Assembly (NCBI GenBank): GCA_002796835.1
Contig: LUGL01000098.1
Location: 49,516 to 92,198 of the forward strand
Length of the DNA stretch: 42,683 nucleotides
Reading direction: 5' to 3'
Source: Elainella saxicola E1
Lineage (GTDB): Bacteria > Cyanobacteriota > Cyanobacteriia > Elainellales > Elainellaceae
The notes below the pieces were generated by a model. The model searched no databases. It saw only the letters and a list, made by a program, of their open reading frames with translations, and was not told where the DNA came from. Below are positions 32,246 to 41,366 of the stretch, piece by piece (the first letter of the stretch is position 1; each line of letters begins with the position of its first letter). Both the position numbers and the translations under genes were made by a program.

Positions 32246-35200
32246 ATGCCAGTCATGACTTTAACTATTCTGCTGATCGATGATTCTCCGGTTGATCGCT
32301 CTATCTATCAGCGTTTGCTTTCTCAAGATCAGCGTCAATCTTACCAGTTCATCGAATGTGAGAGTGGCGAAGCGGCGCTGGAGTGGTGTCAGCACAACCA
32401 GGCTGATGTTATTTTGCTCGACTACCGGTTGCCGCAGATGGACGGCGTGGAGTTCCTGCAAAAACTACAACAGCAATTCCCTAATGAAATACCACCCATC
32501 ATTTTTCTCACGGGCGTCGAAAACTTGGCGATAGCGGTAGAAGTTATCAAGCTGGGGGCTCAGGATTACCTCAGTAAGGACCATCTCACAGAAGAGTGCC
32601 TACCAAGACTGGTCCACAATGTTCTCCAGCAAAGTCAGCTCAAACGTAAACTATCGCGTCAGCAAGTGCAGCAGCAGGCTGTCAGCAAAATCGCTTTGCA
32701 AATGCGGCAGTGCTTGGAACCACAGCCACTGCTTGATGAAGCAACTCAAGAAATTCGTCAGTTCTTGCAGGCCGATCGGGTGCTGGTCTATCAGTTTGCC
32801 CCTGATTGGAGTGGCTCCATTGTTTCAGAATCCGTTGCACCAGGATGGCCGATCGCTTTAGGGCAGCAGATTAAAGATACCTGCTTTCAAAAAGGAGGCT
32901 GCTGCACTCGTTTCCAGGATTACAGCTGTGCAGCGACAGGTACTGAACACTGCTTTCAAAAAGGAGCCAGTTGCAGTTATCTCCAAGGCCACACTTGGGC
33001 AATGGCAGATATTGAACAGGCAAATTTGGCAGATTGCCACCGAGCATTGTTGCAGCAGTTTGCGGTCAAAGCCAATCTCGTTGTGCCCATTTTGGAATAT
33101 GTTCGTGAACAATCAGATTCTAAGTTCAGTCCTTCGCTTTGGGGTCTGCTGATTGCTCACCATTGTGCTGAACCTCATGCATGGCAGGAAGAAGAAATCA
33201 CCTTCTTACAGGAAGTTGGGGTTCACCTGTCTGGAGCAATGCAGCAAGTCAATCTTTATCAGCAGGCTCAACGAGAACTGCAATACCGTCGTCAAGCCGA
33301 AAGCCGCTTTCAACAGCTTGTGGAACAGTGCCCCTTTGCCATTACGATTTGTCAAACCAATGGGGATCATACCTATGCCAACTCTGCCTGGGAAACGCTA
33401 TGGCAAACTTCTCGTGACCAGGTATTAGGATTTAATCCGTTCCATCATCCCTATATTCAGTCCTTGGGGGTGCATACCGCTTTTGAACAGGTGTTGACTG
33501 GAGCAGTTGCTGAATTGCCCCCTGTCTATTCTGACCCGGCCTCTTTAGGAAAACCGGGACGGGCTCGGTGGATGCAGCTCACTCTATATCCCATCACCAA
33601 TCAGCAGGGAGAGGTTCAAGAAGTTGTAGTTGTTGATCAGGACTGGACAGAACGCAAACAAGCTGAGCTGGCACTGCAGGAGAGTGAAGAAAAACTCCGA
33701 TTGCTAATCAAGCATTCCCCCGTCAGTTTGGCTATGTTCGATCGAGAAATGCGATACATCATGGCCAGCCAGCGGTGGGTTGATGATCAGGATCGTGAGG
33801 GACGATCCATTGAAGATTATTTGGGCCGTTCTCATTATGAGATCTTCCCCGATATTCCAGAACGATGGCGACAAGTCCATCAACGGAGTCTAGCAGGGGC
33901 AGTTGAAAAATGTGATGAAGACCTATTTATTCGATCCACGGGTCAACCGCAATGGCAGCGCTGGGAAACTCGCCCTTGGTACACGGCCAATGCTGAAATT
34001 GGTGGCATTGTTATTTTTGTTGAAGAAATGACTGCCCGCAAACAAGCAGAAACTGGACTTGCTAAAAGTGAATCACGGCTGAGGCTCGCTCAAGCTGCTA
34101 GTAAATCTGGCGTGTGGGATTGGGATCTGAAAACGAATGAAGTCGTTTGGACTCCTGAGTGTTACCAACTCTACCAGCTTGACTCCAACATCAAACCAAA
34201 CTACAAAACCTGGTTAAACTGCATTCACCCGGATGATCGCGAACAGGCTACCGAGAAGACCTTACAAGCGATCGCAGATCCGAACTGTGAGTTAAGAGCG
34301 GAGTTTCGAGTGATCAGTTCTGAGCCCATCCGCTGGTTTGCAGAGGTTGGCCAAGTGCTCCGTAATGAGGCAGGAGAACCAATCCGGGTGATTGGAATTG
34401 CGATCGACATTACCGAGCAAAAGCAAGCTGAACAAGCACTGAAGGCAAGCGAAGCACAATTTCACCAGGCTATTTTGAAAAGTCCTTTTCCAATCAAGCT
34501 GCATGCAGAAGATGGTGAGATGTTGTTGATCAATCAAGCTTGGACAGATGTCACAGGCTATACCCATGCTGAAATTCCGACGATCGCTGTTTGGGCTGAG
34601 AAAGCATACGGCAAGCATCAGGAGAGGGTGCAAGCCCTGATTCACAGCAGATTTTCCCTAAAAGAGCGAACCTATGTGGGAGAGTTTTCTCCCACCACGA
34701 AATCAGGAGAAACGCGCATCTGGGACTTATATGCGGCTCCTTTGGGGAGACTGCCCGATGGAAGGCGCTTTATGATCAGCACTGCGGTTGATTGTACCGA
34801 GCAACGGTTAGCCCAAAATCAACTGCAAGCCATCAACCAGGACTTAGAACGAGCTAATTCCGCAAAAGAGGCCTTTCTACGCATGATGAATCATGAACTT
34901 CGGACTCCCCTCACCCCAATTCTGTGTATGGCAGAGGCGTTGCAAGACAAAGGTCTGGGGCCACTGACTCCTAAGCAGGATCGAGCAGTTTCGAGGATTA
35001 TGAAAAGCGGAGAGCGTCTGTTAAGGTTAGTCACCAACATGCTTGACCTCGTGAATTTAGAGAGCGGCAAAATCAGCCTCGATCGTCACGCAGTGCTGGT
35101 CAAACAACTTTGCCAGGTGAGTATGGCAATGATTGCCTCCCAAGCTGAAGCCAAGTCCATCCAACTACACACTCGGATTGCATCAGGGTTAAGCCTGATC

Positions 35201-35569
35201 GAAGTTGATCCTCAACGGATGCAACAGGTGCTCACACAGTTACTGGAGAATGCTGTCAAGTTTACAGACGAAGGAGGCACAGTTATTTTGGAGGTGCAAC
35301 CGCACTTGCAGGATCTCTCTACTCCTGAATCAAGTCCTGCTTCCATTGACTTCTCGGTCAAAGACACGGGCATTGGCATTGCTGCTGAGAACTTGCAGAA
35401 CCTATTTCAATTTCTTACGCAGATTGATGATCGGGTGAACCGTAACTATGAGGGGATTGGAATTGGCTTAGCGCTGGTGCAACGTCTAGCAGGACTGCAT
35501 GGCGGGCATGTTGCTGTAGAAAGTCAGTTAGGGCAGGGCAGTTGTTTTACAGTCAGTATCCCTGCTTAA
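32246..35569 (+). CDS. Kinase REC-GAF(DXCF)-4xPAS-HK, possible cyanobacteriochrome
   Basis: The 1107-residue protein starts with a receiver (ILLIDDSPVD; ILLDYRLPQMDG; about 1-125), then a GAF domain (about 150-345), four PAS domains (about 350-475, 480-600, 605-730 and 735-860), HisKA (MMNHELRTPLTPIL) and an ATPase domain (LLENAVKF; VKDTGIGI; GIGIGLALVQRL). The GAF has the cyanobacteriochrome Cys-His pair, Cys264-His265, in ADCHRALLQQFAVKANLVVP, and a DTCF motif (Cys213). A 23-residue in-frame duplication repeats the CFQKG segment, so Cys236 lies 28 residues before Cys264. Bilin binding is inferred. Unlike the kinases at 21149 and 24399, it has no C-terminal receiver. Confidence 0.92.
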   Translation: MPVMTLTILLIDDSPVDRSIYQRLLSQDQRQSYQFIECESGEAALEWCQHNQADVILLDYRLPQMDGVEFLQKLQQQFPNEIPPIIFLTGVENLAIAVEVIKLGAQDYLSKDHLTEECLPRLVHNVLQQSQLKRKLSRQQVQQQAVSKIALQMRQCLEPQPLLDEATQEIRQFLQADRVLVYQFAPDWSGSIVSESVAPGWPIALGQQIKDTCFQKGGCCTRFQDYSCAATGTEHCFQKGASCSYLQGHTWAMADIEQANLADCHRALLQQFAVKANLVVPILEYVREQSDSKFSPSLWGLLIAHHCAEPHAWQEEEITFLQEVGVHLSGAMQQVNLYQQAQRELQYRRQAESRFQQLVEQCPFAITICQTNGDHTYANSAWETLWQTSRDQVLGFNPFHHPYIQSLGVHTAFEQVLTGAVAELPPVYSDPASLGKPGRARWMQLTLYPITNQQGEVQEVVVVDQDWTERKQAELALQESEEKLRLLIKHSPVSLAMFDREMRYIMASQRWVDDQDREGRSIEDYLGRSHYEIFPDIPERWRQVHQRSLAGAVEKCDEDLFIRSTGQPQWQRWETRPWYTANAEIGGIVIFVEEMTARKQAETGLAKSESRLRLAQAASKSGVWDWDLKTNEVVWTPECYQLYQLDSNIKPNYKTWLNCIHPDDREQATEKTLQAIADPNCELRAEFRVISSEPIRWFAEVGQVLRNEAGEPIRVIGIAIDITEQKQAEQALKASEAQFHQAILKSPFPIKLHAEDGEMLLINQAWTDVTGYTHAEIPTIAVWAEKAYGKHQERVQALIHSRFSLKERTYVGEFSPTTKSGETRIWDLYAAPLGRLPDGRRFMISTAVDCTEQRLAQNQLQAINQDLERANSAKEAFLRMMNHELRTPLTPILCMAEALQDKGLGPLTPKQDRAVSRIMKSGERLLRLVTNMLDLVNLESGKISLDRHAVLVKQLCQVSMAMIASQAEAKSIQLHTRIASGLSLIEVDPQRMQQVLTQLLENAVKFTDEGGTVILEVQPHLQDLSTPESSPASIDFSVKDTGIGIAAENLQNLFQFLTQIDDRVNRNYEGIGIGLALVQRLAGLHGGHVAVESQLGQGSCFTVSIPA
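32881..33018. repeat. 69-bp in-frame tandem duplication inside GAF domain
   Basis: CTGCTTTCAAAAAGGAG occurs at 32881-32897 and 32950-32966, exactly 69 bp (23 codons) apart; sequence between and after the copies is also partly alike (for example TGCA and TTTCCA-GG or TCTCCAAGG at matching offsets). This produced two CFQKG segments in the kinase GAF domain. Confidence 0.75.
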
Positions 35570-35838
35570 AGGCTGAAATTAGATAAAAGGGATGGGCGGC
35601 AAAGCTGATTTACAGATCAGTTTACCTGGGCTTATGCCGAAGTACTCTGGTCGTTCTCACGATCCAGAACTGACTAGGTTATAACAGCAATGTCACTGTT
35701 ATACAAATCGACAAATTGTCAAAAAATTTACATCAATTTCAAGTCGCGGTGCTTTGGTTTTACGTTTGCTGTACCTATTTACTAGTGTTAAATATTACAA
35801 TATTGGAGTAACCAACTACGGCTGAGAGGAAGACACCT

Positions 35839-37470
35839 ATGGTTAGCTTTAACTTTTCATTCCAACCTGGGGTGTCCCTCAATCAGATGCTGGCTTTTGA
35901 AGTGGCTGGAAGAATCTGGTCACAATATCTAACTGATAATGCATCAATCAACTTACATGTTGGGACAACCAACGATCTGCCTACGGGCGTCATTGGCGGC
36001 ACATTGCCAGCCTTTAAATACCGGCAGAGCTATGGGGAATTTTCCACTGCCCTCAGTCAAGATGCCAGCTCCGCTGATGATCAAGCTGTCGCAAATGCCC
36101 GCTCAGGTAGTTCAACTACGATTATCCAAGAAAACTATACGCAACTTGGCTTCATAACCCTCAAAAATCGGACATCAGGAAGTGCATCTGATCTGAGTGT
36201 GGCTAAGGCAAATGCTAAATCGTTAGGATTGTCTGTCGACAACAGTAATCCATTGGATGGTTTTATTGTCTTTCGGACCTCACCGAGTTCAACCTTGAGT
36301 TGGAGTTACGATTTCCTGAGAAATGGTGTAATCCCATCCAATACGGTAGATTTGGTCAGCAATGCTCTACATGAGATTGGTCATGCGTTAGGGATTGTCA
36401 GTGGGGTCGATCGCCCTTTATTGACTTCTCTGATCATCTCAAGCTGGTTGCGTTCAAGCTATCTTACTGCACTTGACCTCGTTCGGTTTGACCCGAATTA
36501 TGGCAACACAGTGCCAAACATTAGTTATGGTGGATCTAAGGTATTTGGCTTAACCTCAGCAAACGGAGCTTTAGCGTCATTTTCGACGGGGCAATTAACC
36601 AAGTATGACGGCAATGGTTCTCAGGCCAGTCACTGGATGGGACAGGGGAGTTCTTCTGGCCTGATGAACCCTACCTTAAGGGCTGGACAAAGAAGTAATA
36701 TTGCTTCTCTAGATCTACGGGCTTTGGATGTAATCGGCTGGGACTTGACAGCAAATGGGATCAATACCTCTTTCGACCTCTCCACGATTCTTTCCCAAGC
36801 CAAGACATCTCTCGCTCAACGGATCGGCCAAACGGTGGCTTGGCTTGATAATAGCAGCAACGCAAATACCGCTGCATCCCTCCTATCAAGCGATCACTCG
36901 GCAGAAATCATGTCTATGGTTGATCTCAGTGGGATTTATGCAGGAAGAACCAACACAACCAATAAGTCTTGGCAAGGGGTCTGTAGCATTCTAAGCGAAC
37001 AGGGTCTATTGGAAGACCTAGAAGAGTCTACTCCATCTTCTTCTAAGGCCACGGTCTACAACGACCTTCTAGCAGGCAGCACCACTGATGACGAATTGTC
37101 AGGACTACGAGGCAATGATCGCCTCATCGGTTTCAGAGGCAATGACACCTTATGCGGCAACAAAGGGTCAGATTTTCTCCTTGGCAATTTAGGTCATGAT
37201 GTCCTGATCGGCGGGAAAGGCAATGACACCTTGTATGGTGGAGCAGGAGCCGATATCTTTGCAGTCCAACGTCCCGGACTCGATGTGGTAGAAGATTTCA
37301 CCGATGGACAAGACAAGCTCGTTCTACTCGGTGGACTCCAGTTGGAACAACTCAGCATTCAGCAACAAGGCAAAGATACCTTAATCAGCAATGAAGGCAC
37401 CTCGTTGATGTTGTTAAAGAATCTGGATGCAACGCTGCTCACCACTGCTGATCTGGTTGCATCGATATAA
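35839..37470 (+). CDS. Secreted RTX-type zinc metalloprotease
   Basis: The 543-residue protein has a metalloprotease domain (about 1-300) with the zinc motif HEIGHALGIVSGVD (His178, Glu179, His182, Asp191) and a likely Met-turn in SSGLMNPTLR, and a C-terminal RTX region (about 415-475) with calcium-binding nonapeptides such as GGKGNDTLYGGAGADIF. There is no N-terminal signal peptide; RTX proteins leave by type I secretion through a C-terminal signal. The zinc motif departs from the usual metzincin third His, having Ser at that position and Asp three residues later, as in the cyanobacterial HEIGHxLG-x-SGVD group I recall. AGGAAG precedes the ATG at 35839. No type I exporter is adjacent. Confidence 0.9.
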   Translation: MVSFNFSFQPGVSLNQMLAFEVAGRIWSQYLTDNASINLHVGTTNDLPTGVIGGTLPAFKYRQSYGEFSTALSQDASSADDQAVANARSGSSTTIIQENYTQLGFITLKNRTSGSASDLSVAKANAKSLGLSVDNSNPLDGFIVFRTSPSSTLSWSYDFLRNGVIPSNTVDLVSNALHEIGHALGIVSGVDRPLLTSLIISSWLRSSYLTALDLVRFDPNYGNTVPNISYGGSKVFGLTSANGALASFSTGQLTKYDGNGSQASHWMGQGSSSGLMNPTLRAGQRSNIASLDLRALDVIGWDLTANGINTSFDLSTILSQAKTSLAQRIGQTVAWLDNSSNANTAASLLSSDHSAEIMSMVDLSGIYAGRTNTTNKSWQGVCSILSEQGLLEDLEESTPSSSKATVYNDLLAGSTTDDELSGLRGNDRLIGFRGNDTLCGNKGSDFLLGNLGHDVLIGGKGNDTLYGGAGADIFAVQRPGLDVVEDFTDGQDKLVLLGGLQLEQLSIQQQGKDTLISNEGTSLMLLKNLDATLLTTADLVASI

Positions 37471-37614
37471 GACCAAGACGATGAACAGAAAAGCATCATG
37501 AGATTCTAAAATGCTTATATAGAGTAAGTGACACCCATGCAAAAACCTGCACCCTCTATCTGTAGCTTCAAAAAAGCGATGTGAATTTAGGACACGCCTC
37601 AGTTTGTATTCCTA

Positions 37615-37686
37615 TGGGTGACCTGGGATTCGAACCCAGAACCAGCGGATTAAGAGTCCGATGCGCTGCCGTTGCGCCAGTCACCC
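37615..37686 (-). tRNA. tRNA-Lys (CTT)
   Basis: The minus-strand sequence folds into a cloverleaf: acceptor GGGTGAC with GTCACCC plus discriminator A, D-stem GCGC/GCGC, anticodon loop CTCTTAA (anticodon CTT), and T-arm CTGGG-TTCGAAT-CCCAG. The outermost anticodon-stem pair is a T-C mismatch. CCA is not encoded. Confidence 0.95.
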
Positions 37687-37764
37687 TTCAGTCCCGATAT
37701 TTTAGCAGCAATTCGTGTTCTATTGCGACTACAAAAGTGGACAGACTCGCATCCTGCAGCGAGA

Positions 37765-40365
37765 TTATCGGACAGGAGTCTGATGGTGTATAGCTTTGTT
37801 ATTGTTGGTCTGACTCTCATCTAGCTCGATCGAGACAGGTTTGACCTGCCAGATCTCTTGAGCATATTCCCGAACTGCCCGATCGGATGAGAAATAGCCA
37901 ATGCGGGCAGCGTTGAGAATCGATCGTCGCACCCATTGTTCTGAGTCGCGATAGGCATGGCTAACCTGTTTCTGGCATTCGATATAGGAAGCATAATCAG
38001 CCAATAGCAAATATTCGTCCTGTTGCAACAGAGACTCAACTAAGGGTTGAAATAGCTCTGTATCACCTGCTGAGAAATATCCAGAGGCAATTTGATCGAT
38101 CGCTTCCTGCAACATCGGCTGCTGGTTGTAGTAGTCGCGTGGATTGTAACCCTGTGCCTTGGTTTGCAAAACTTGGTCCGCCGTTAGCCCAAATAAGAAG
38201 AAATTCTCAGCCCCAACGCGATCGCGAATTTCGATATTTGCCCCATCTAATGTGCCGATTGAGAGAGCACCATTGAGCGCAAATTTCATGTTGCTGGTGC
38301 CTGAAGCCTCTTTGCCTGCGGTCGAAATATGTTCTGATAGATCGGCAGCAGGAATAATCCGTTCGGCCAGTGAAACATTGTAATTTGCCAGAAAAACGAC
38401 CTTGAGGCGATCGGCCATGCCGGGCGTGGAATTGATTACTTCTGCAACGGAATTAATCAGTTTAATAATCAGCTTGGCCATGGCATATCCTGGCGCTGCT
38501 TTGCCAGCAAAAATCACCGTGCGGGGCAGGACATCGGCCTGGGGATTTTGTTTGATGAAGTTGTAGAGTGTGATCACATGCAGCAAATTCAAAAGTTGGC
38601 GCTTATATTCATGAATTCGCTTCACCTGGACATCAAATAAAGAATTGGGATTGACGTTGATCCCATTTATTTTCAAAATATATTCTGCCAGGTCATTCTT
38701 ATTCTCCTGGCGGATTTGTTGCCAACGCTGACAAAATTCTCGATTCTCGATGTACGATTCGAGCTGCCTGAGTTCATCTAGATCCTTGATCCAGCCTTTT
38801 CCGATCGTATTAGTGATCAATAGTGCCAGTTTAGGATTGGCCAGCAAAAGCCAGCGACGGGGCGTAATCCCATTTGTTTTGTTATTAAATCGAGCTGGAT
38901 AGAGTTTGTAGAAGTCGGGAAACAGATGCTGCTGGATGAGGCTGGTGTGAAGATTCGCGACACCGTTAATCGAATGGCTACCTAAACAGGCCAGATTTGC
39001 CATCCGCACTTTCTTTTCAGGACCCTCTTCGATCAGCGATAATTGCTCCACTAACGCAGTATCTTGCGGAAACTGAAGGCGAACCTGATCGAGAAAACGC
39101 TGATTCAGTTCAAAAATAATTTCTAGATGTCTGGGCAATAAATGACTAAATAGGTTGATCGGCCAGCGTTCTAGCGCTTCTGACAAAACGGTATGGTTGG
39201 TAAACGCAAAAGTTCTTTGAGTAATCTCCCAAGCATAATCCCAATCTTGATAGTAATCATCCACGAGTAGCCGCATCAGTTCAGCAATGGCGATCGACGG
39301 ATGGGTATCATTAATTTGAATTGCGACTCGATCGGGAAAGCGATCGAAATTGGTATGCGTGCGTAAATAAGTGTTGATAATATCCTGAAGGGAGCAGGCT
39401 ACGAAAAAGTATTGCTGCTCTAAACGCAGTTCGCGCCCCTGATAGTTCTGATCATTGGGATAGAGCACCTTGGTAATCGTTTCTGAAAACGTTTTATCTG
39501 CCACGGCCCGCGTGAAGTCGCCGCTATTGAAAATTTGCAGTTTAAATCCTTCACTGGCCTGGGCACTCCACAGCCGCAAAGTGTTGATCGTATTGGTATT
39601 GTAGCCAGGAACCAGCGTGTCATAAGGCATACCCAGAACCGTGGTTTCAGGCACCCATTTGATCCGGTAATGGCCTTGTTCATCCTCATATACCTTGGTG
39701 CGTCCACCAAACTTGACTTCAACCATATAGTCGAGCCGAGGAATTTCCCAGGGATTGCCAAACCGCAGCCAGTGATCTGGATTTTCGACCTGCCAGCCAT
39801 TTTGAATCGCCTGCTTGAAAATGCCGTACTCATAGCGAATTCCATAACCCACGGCAGGAATCTCCAGGCTGGACAGGGAATCGAGGTAGCAGGCCGCTAA
39901 TCGGCCCAAGCCGCCGTTGCCTAAGCCCGGTTCATCCTCCTGTTCCAGCAAATCATAGAGATCAAAACCAGCTTCTGTCACGACTTGGCGAGCAGGCTCA
40001 TACAGCGCTAAGTTAATCAAATTATTGCCAAGCTGTCGTCCCAGCAGATATTCAGCCGATAAATAGCAGACGACCTTCACATCGGGATCAAAATAGGTTT
40101 GCTCTACGGTTTTAATCCAGCGGTGAATCAACCGATCGCGCACAGTATAGGCCAATGCCATGTAGTAATCATGTGGAGTTGCCCAGTTTCCGTCTTTACC
40201 CAAAATGTAGTAAAGATTGTCCATCAGGGCACGTTTTAGCGTTTCTAAGCTCGTTCCTGTGCGATCGTCTTCTACTTGAATCGTCACATGCTCGGTGCGG
40301 CGAATGTGTTCTTTGGGCTGAGGCGCATACTGCTGTTGCTGCTGTTGAAAGCCATCTCCGGTCAT
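37765..40365 (-). CDS. glgP: Glycogen phosphorylase
   Basis: The 866-residue protein has the full length and motifs of glycogen/maltodextrin phosphorylase, which releases glucose 1-phosphate from glycogen with pyridoxal phosphate. Visible landmarks are NGGLGRLAACYLDSLSSLEI near residue 150, the NDTHPSIAIAELMRLL region, VKRIHEYKRQLLN, and the PLP-lysine segment EASGTSNMKFALNG. The extension MTGDGFQQQQQQYAPQP at the N-terminus is low complexity. GAGG eight bases before the ATG at 40365 supports the start. It is cytoplasmic and acts in glycogen use in the dark. It is monocistronic here, with the tRNA-Lys gene downstream on the same strand. Confidence 0.97.
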   Translation of the reverse strand: MTGDGFQQQQQQYAPQPKEHIRRTEHVTIQVEDDRTGTSLETLKRALMDNLYYILGKDGNWATPHDYYMALAYTVRDRLIHRWIKTVEQTYFDPDVKVVCYLSAEYLLGRQLGNNLINLALYEPARQVVTEAGFDLYDLLEQEDEPGLGNGGLGRLAACYLDSLSSLEIPAVGYGIRYEYGIFKQAIQNGWQVENPDHWLRFGNPWEIPRLDYMVEVKFGGRTKVYEDEQGHYRIKWVPETTVLGMPYDTLVPGYNTNTINTLRLWSAQASEGFKLQIFNSGDFTRAVADKTFSETITKVLYPNDQNYQGRELRLEQQYFFVACSLQDIINTYLRTHTNFDRFPDRVAIQINDTHPSIAIAELMRLLVDDYYQDWDYAWEITQRTFAFTNHTVLSEALERWPINLFSHLLPRHLEIIFELNQRFLDQVRLQFPQDTALVEQLSLIEEGPEKKVRMANLACLGSHSINGVANLHTSLIQQHLFPDFYKLYPARFNNKTNGITPRRWLLLANPKLALLITNTIGKGWIKDLDELRQLESYIENREFCQRWQQIRQENKNDLAEYILKINGINVNPNSLFDVQVKRIHEYKRQLLNLLHVITLYNFIKQNPQADVLPRTVIFAGKAAPGYAMAKLIIKLINSVAEVINSTPGMADRLKVVFLANYNVSLAERIIPAADLSEHISTAGKEASGTSNMKFALNGALSIGTLDGANIEIRDRVGAENFFLFGLTADQVLQTKAQGYNPRDYYNQQPMLQEAIDQIASGYFSAGDTELFQPLVESLLQQDEYLLLADYASYIECQKQVSHAYRDSEQWVRRSILNAARIGYFSSDRAVREYAQEIWQVKPVSIELDESQTNNNKAIHHQTPVR

Positions 40366-40552
40366 GAATTCAAACCTCGATGAATGGACTGATGCTCAAA
40401 GGAATGCCGAAGCTTTCGCAATCTTGCTGGTTAGACTATCTCTAGGGATAGAGCAGGACCAAGAATTGAGCATCTTTCTTGAGGCTGATACCAGGACGCG
40501 GTTAGTTGCAATTGCGCCGAGAAGGCACAATAAATATGAGTTGCGAATTGAC

Positions 40553-40569
40553 GCGGGCAAGATGCCCGC
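40553..40569. repeat. GCGGGC-AAGAT-GCCCGC palindrome (AGKMPAL-type)
   Basis: GCGGGCAAGATGCCCGC forms a 6-bp stem with a five-base loop. In one frame its surroundings read AGKMPAL, a string I recall from a dispersed short palindromic repeat common in filamentous cyanobacterial genomes. It lies between glgP and the DM13 gene. Confidence 0.65.
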
Positions 40570-40617
40570 ACTGTCATCAATCAGCCTTCATCTATGGGCC
40601 TGATCTATCGACCTGAT

Positions 40618-41133
40618 CTACCGCAGGGTGGCATACCCGATCGTCGCATTGGCCATCCGGCACCAAATCGCAACCGACTTGAACTGGGTGACATCGATCG
40701 CATCAGGGATTGGATAACGTTGTGCGCCACTCACGTTTTGCAGTTTGCCTAAATTCACATAGCTGCCGAAAGTAGAGTAACTGGATGGCGGTGTGGCAGC
40801 AGCTTCCAATAGAACATGCAGATCTGGCGCTTGATCGGTGGTGCGGAAAGCCGAGTCAATTTCGAGATATCGATGCCCAGATTCAGTTACAATCCGGGCC
40901 GTGCCTGTGGTTGGTGCTTCAGCCGCAACAAATGTGCCAGTGATAGCGGGTTGGCTTTGAGCCATGATCGATTCTGCGATCGGATGGACCGGAGATACTT
41001 CGGGCGAAGGATTGGCGAAGCTGGTGGTTGCCACAGTGACAGAGAGTAGAGAAGCCAGAATGGACAGCATGCCAAGCTGCATTCCGGAACGGGGCATGAT
41101 GGCGGAAATATTTGAATGAAGATTAGCTCGCAT
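40618..41133 (-). CDS. Exported DM13-domain protein
   Basis: The 171-residue protein has a signal peptide (hydrophobic LGMLSILASLLSVTVATTSF, likely cut after SFA) and a DM13 domain (about residues 65-171). DM13 features are GTFVAAEAPTTGTARIV, a PDLHVLL strand, VNLGKLQNVSGAQRYPIP and the closing VAIWCRMANATIGYATL with the conserved Cys. DM13 domains are proposed to take part in redox or electron-transfer reactions at the cell surface; the role here is unknown. I chose the ATG at 41133 because GAGG lies eight bases upstream; a GTG at 41142 is also in frame. Confidence 0.85.
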   Translation of the reverse strand: MRANLHSNISAIMPRSGMQLGMLSILASLLSVTVATTSFANPSPEVSPVHPIAESIMAQSQPAITGTFVAAEAPTTGTARIVTESGHRYLEIDSAFRTTDQAPDLHVLLEAAATPPSSYSTFGSYVNLGKLQNVSGAQRYPIPDAIDVTQFKSVAIWCRMANATIGYATLR

Positions 41134-41258
41134 AATGAACACCTCAATATTTGAATATGGGATCAGGAAAATCAGTGAACAGCGACAGCTGGATGGCCTG
41201 CTGAGGGTTAGAATGCCGGATTAACCTGAATTTTCTCGGACGGTAAGATGAGAGTTTC

Positions 41259-41362
41259 CTGAGATTGGCTGAGATTGGCCGAAAGAGGCTGACATCCTAG
41301 CTGCCAATGGATTCGAATGAATCAGGTATGGTTGAATCAAGTATGTTTGATCAGGTGCGTTG
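41259..41362. repeat. 10-bp and 15-bp tandem repeats upstream of DUF202 genes
   Basis: CTGAGATTGG occurs twice in a row at 41259-41278. Farther on, three degenerate 15-bp units follow each other from 41318 (TGAATCAGGTATGGT, TGAATCAAGTATGTT, TGATCAGGTGCGTTG). Both lie in the divergent region between the DM13 gene and the DUF202 pair. Confidence 0.6.
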
Positions 41363-41366
41363 ACGA

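Noticed and set aside
40364-40603. 79-residue plus-strand frame starting inside the glgP start codon
   Set aside because: No ribosome binding site, start overlaps the start codon of glgP, and its end runs through the dispersed palindromic repeat.
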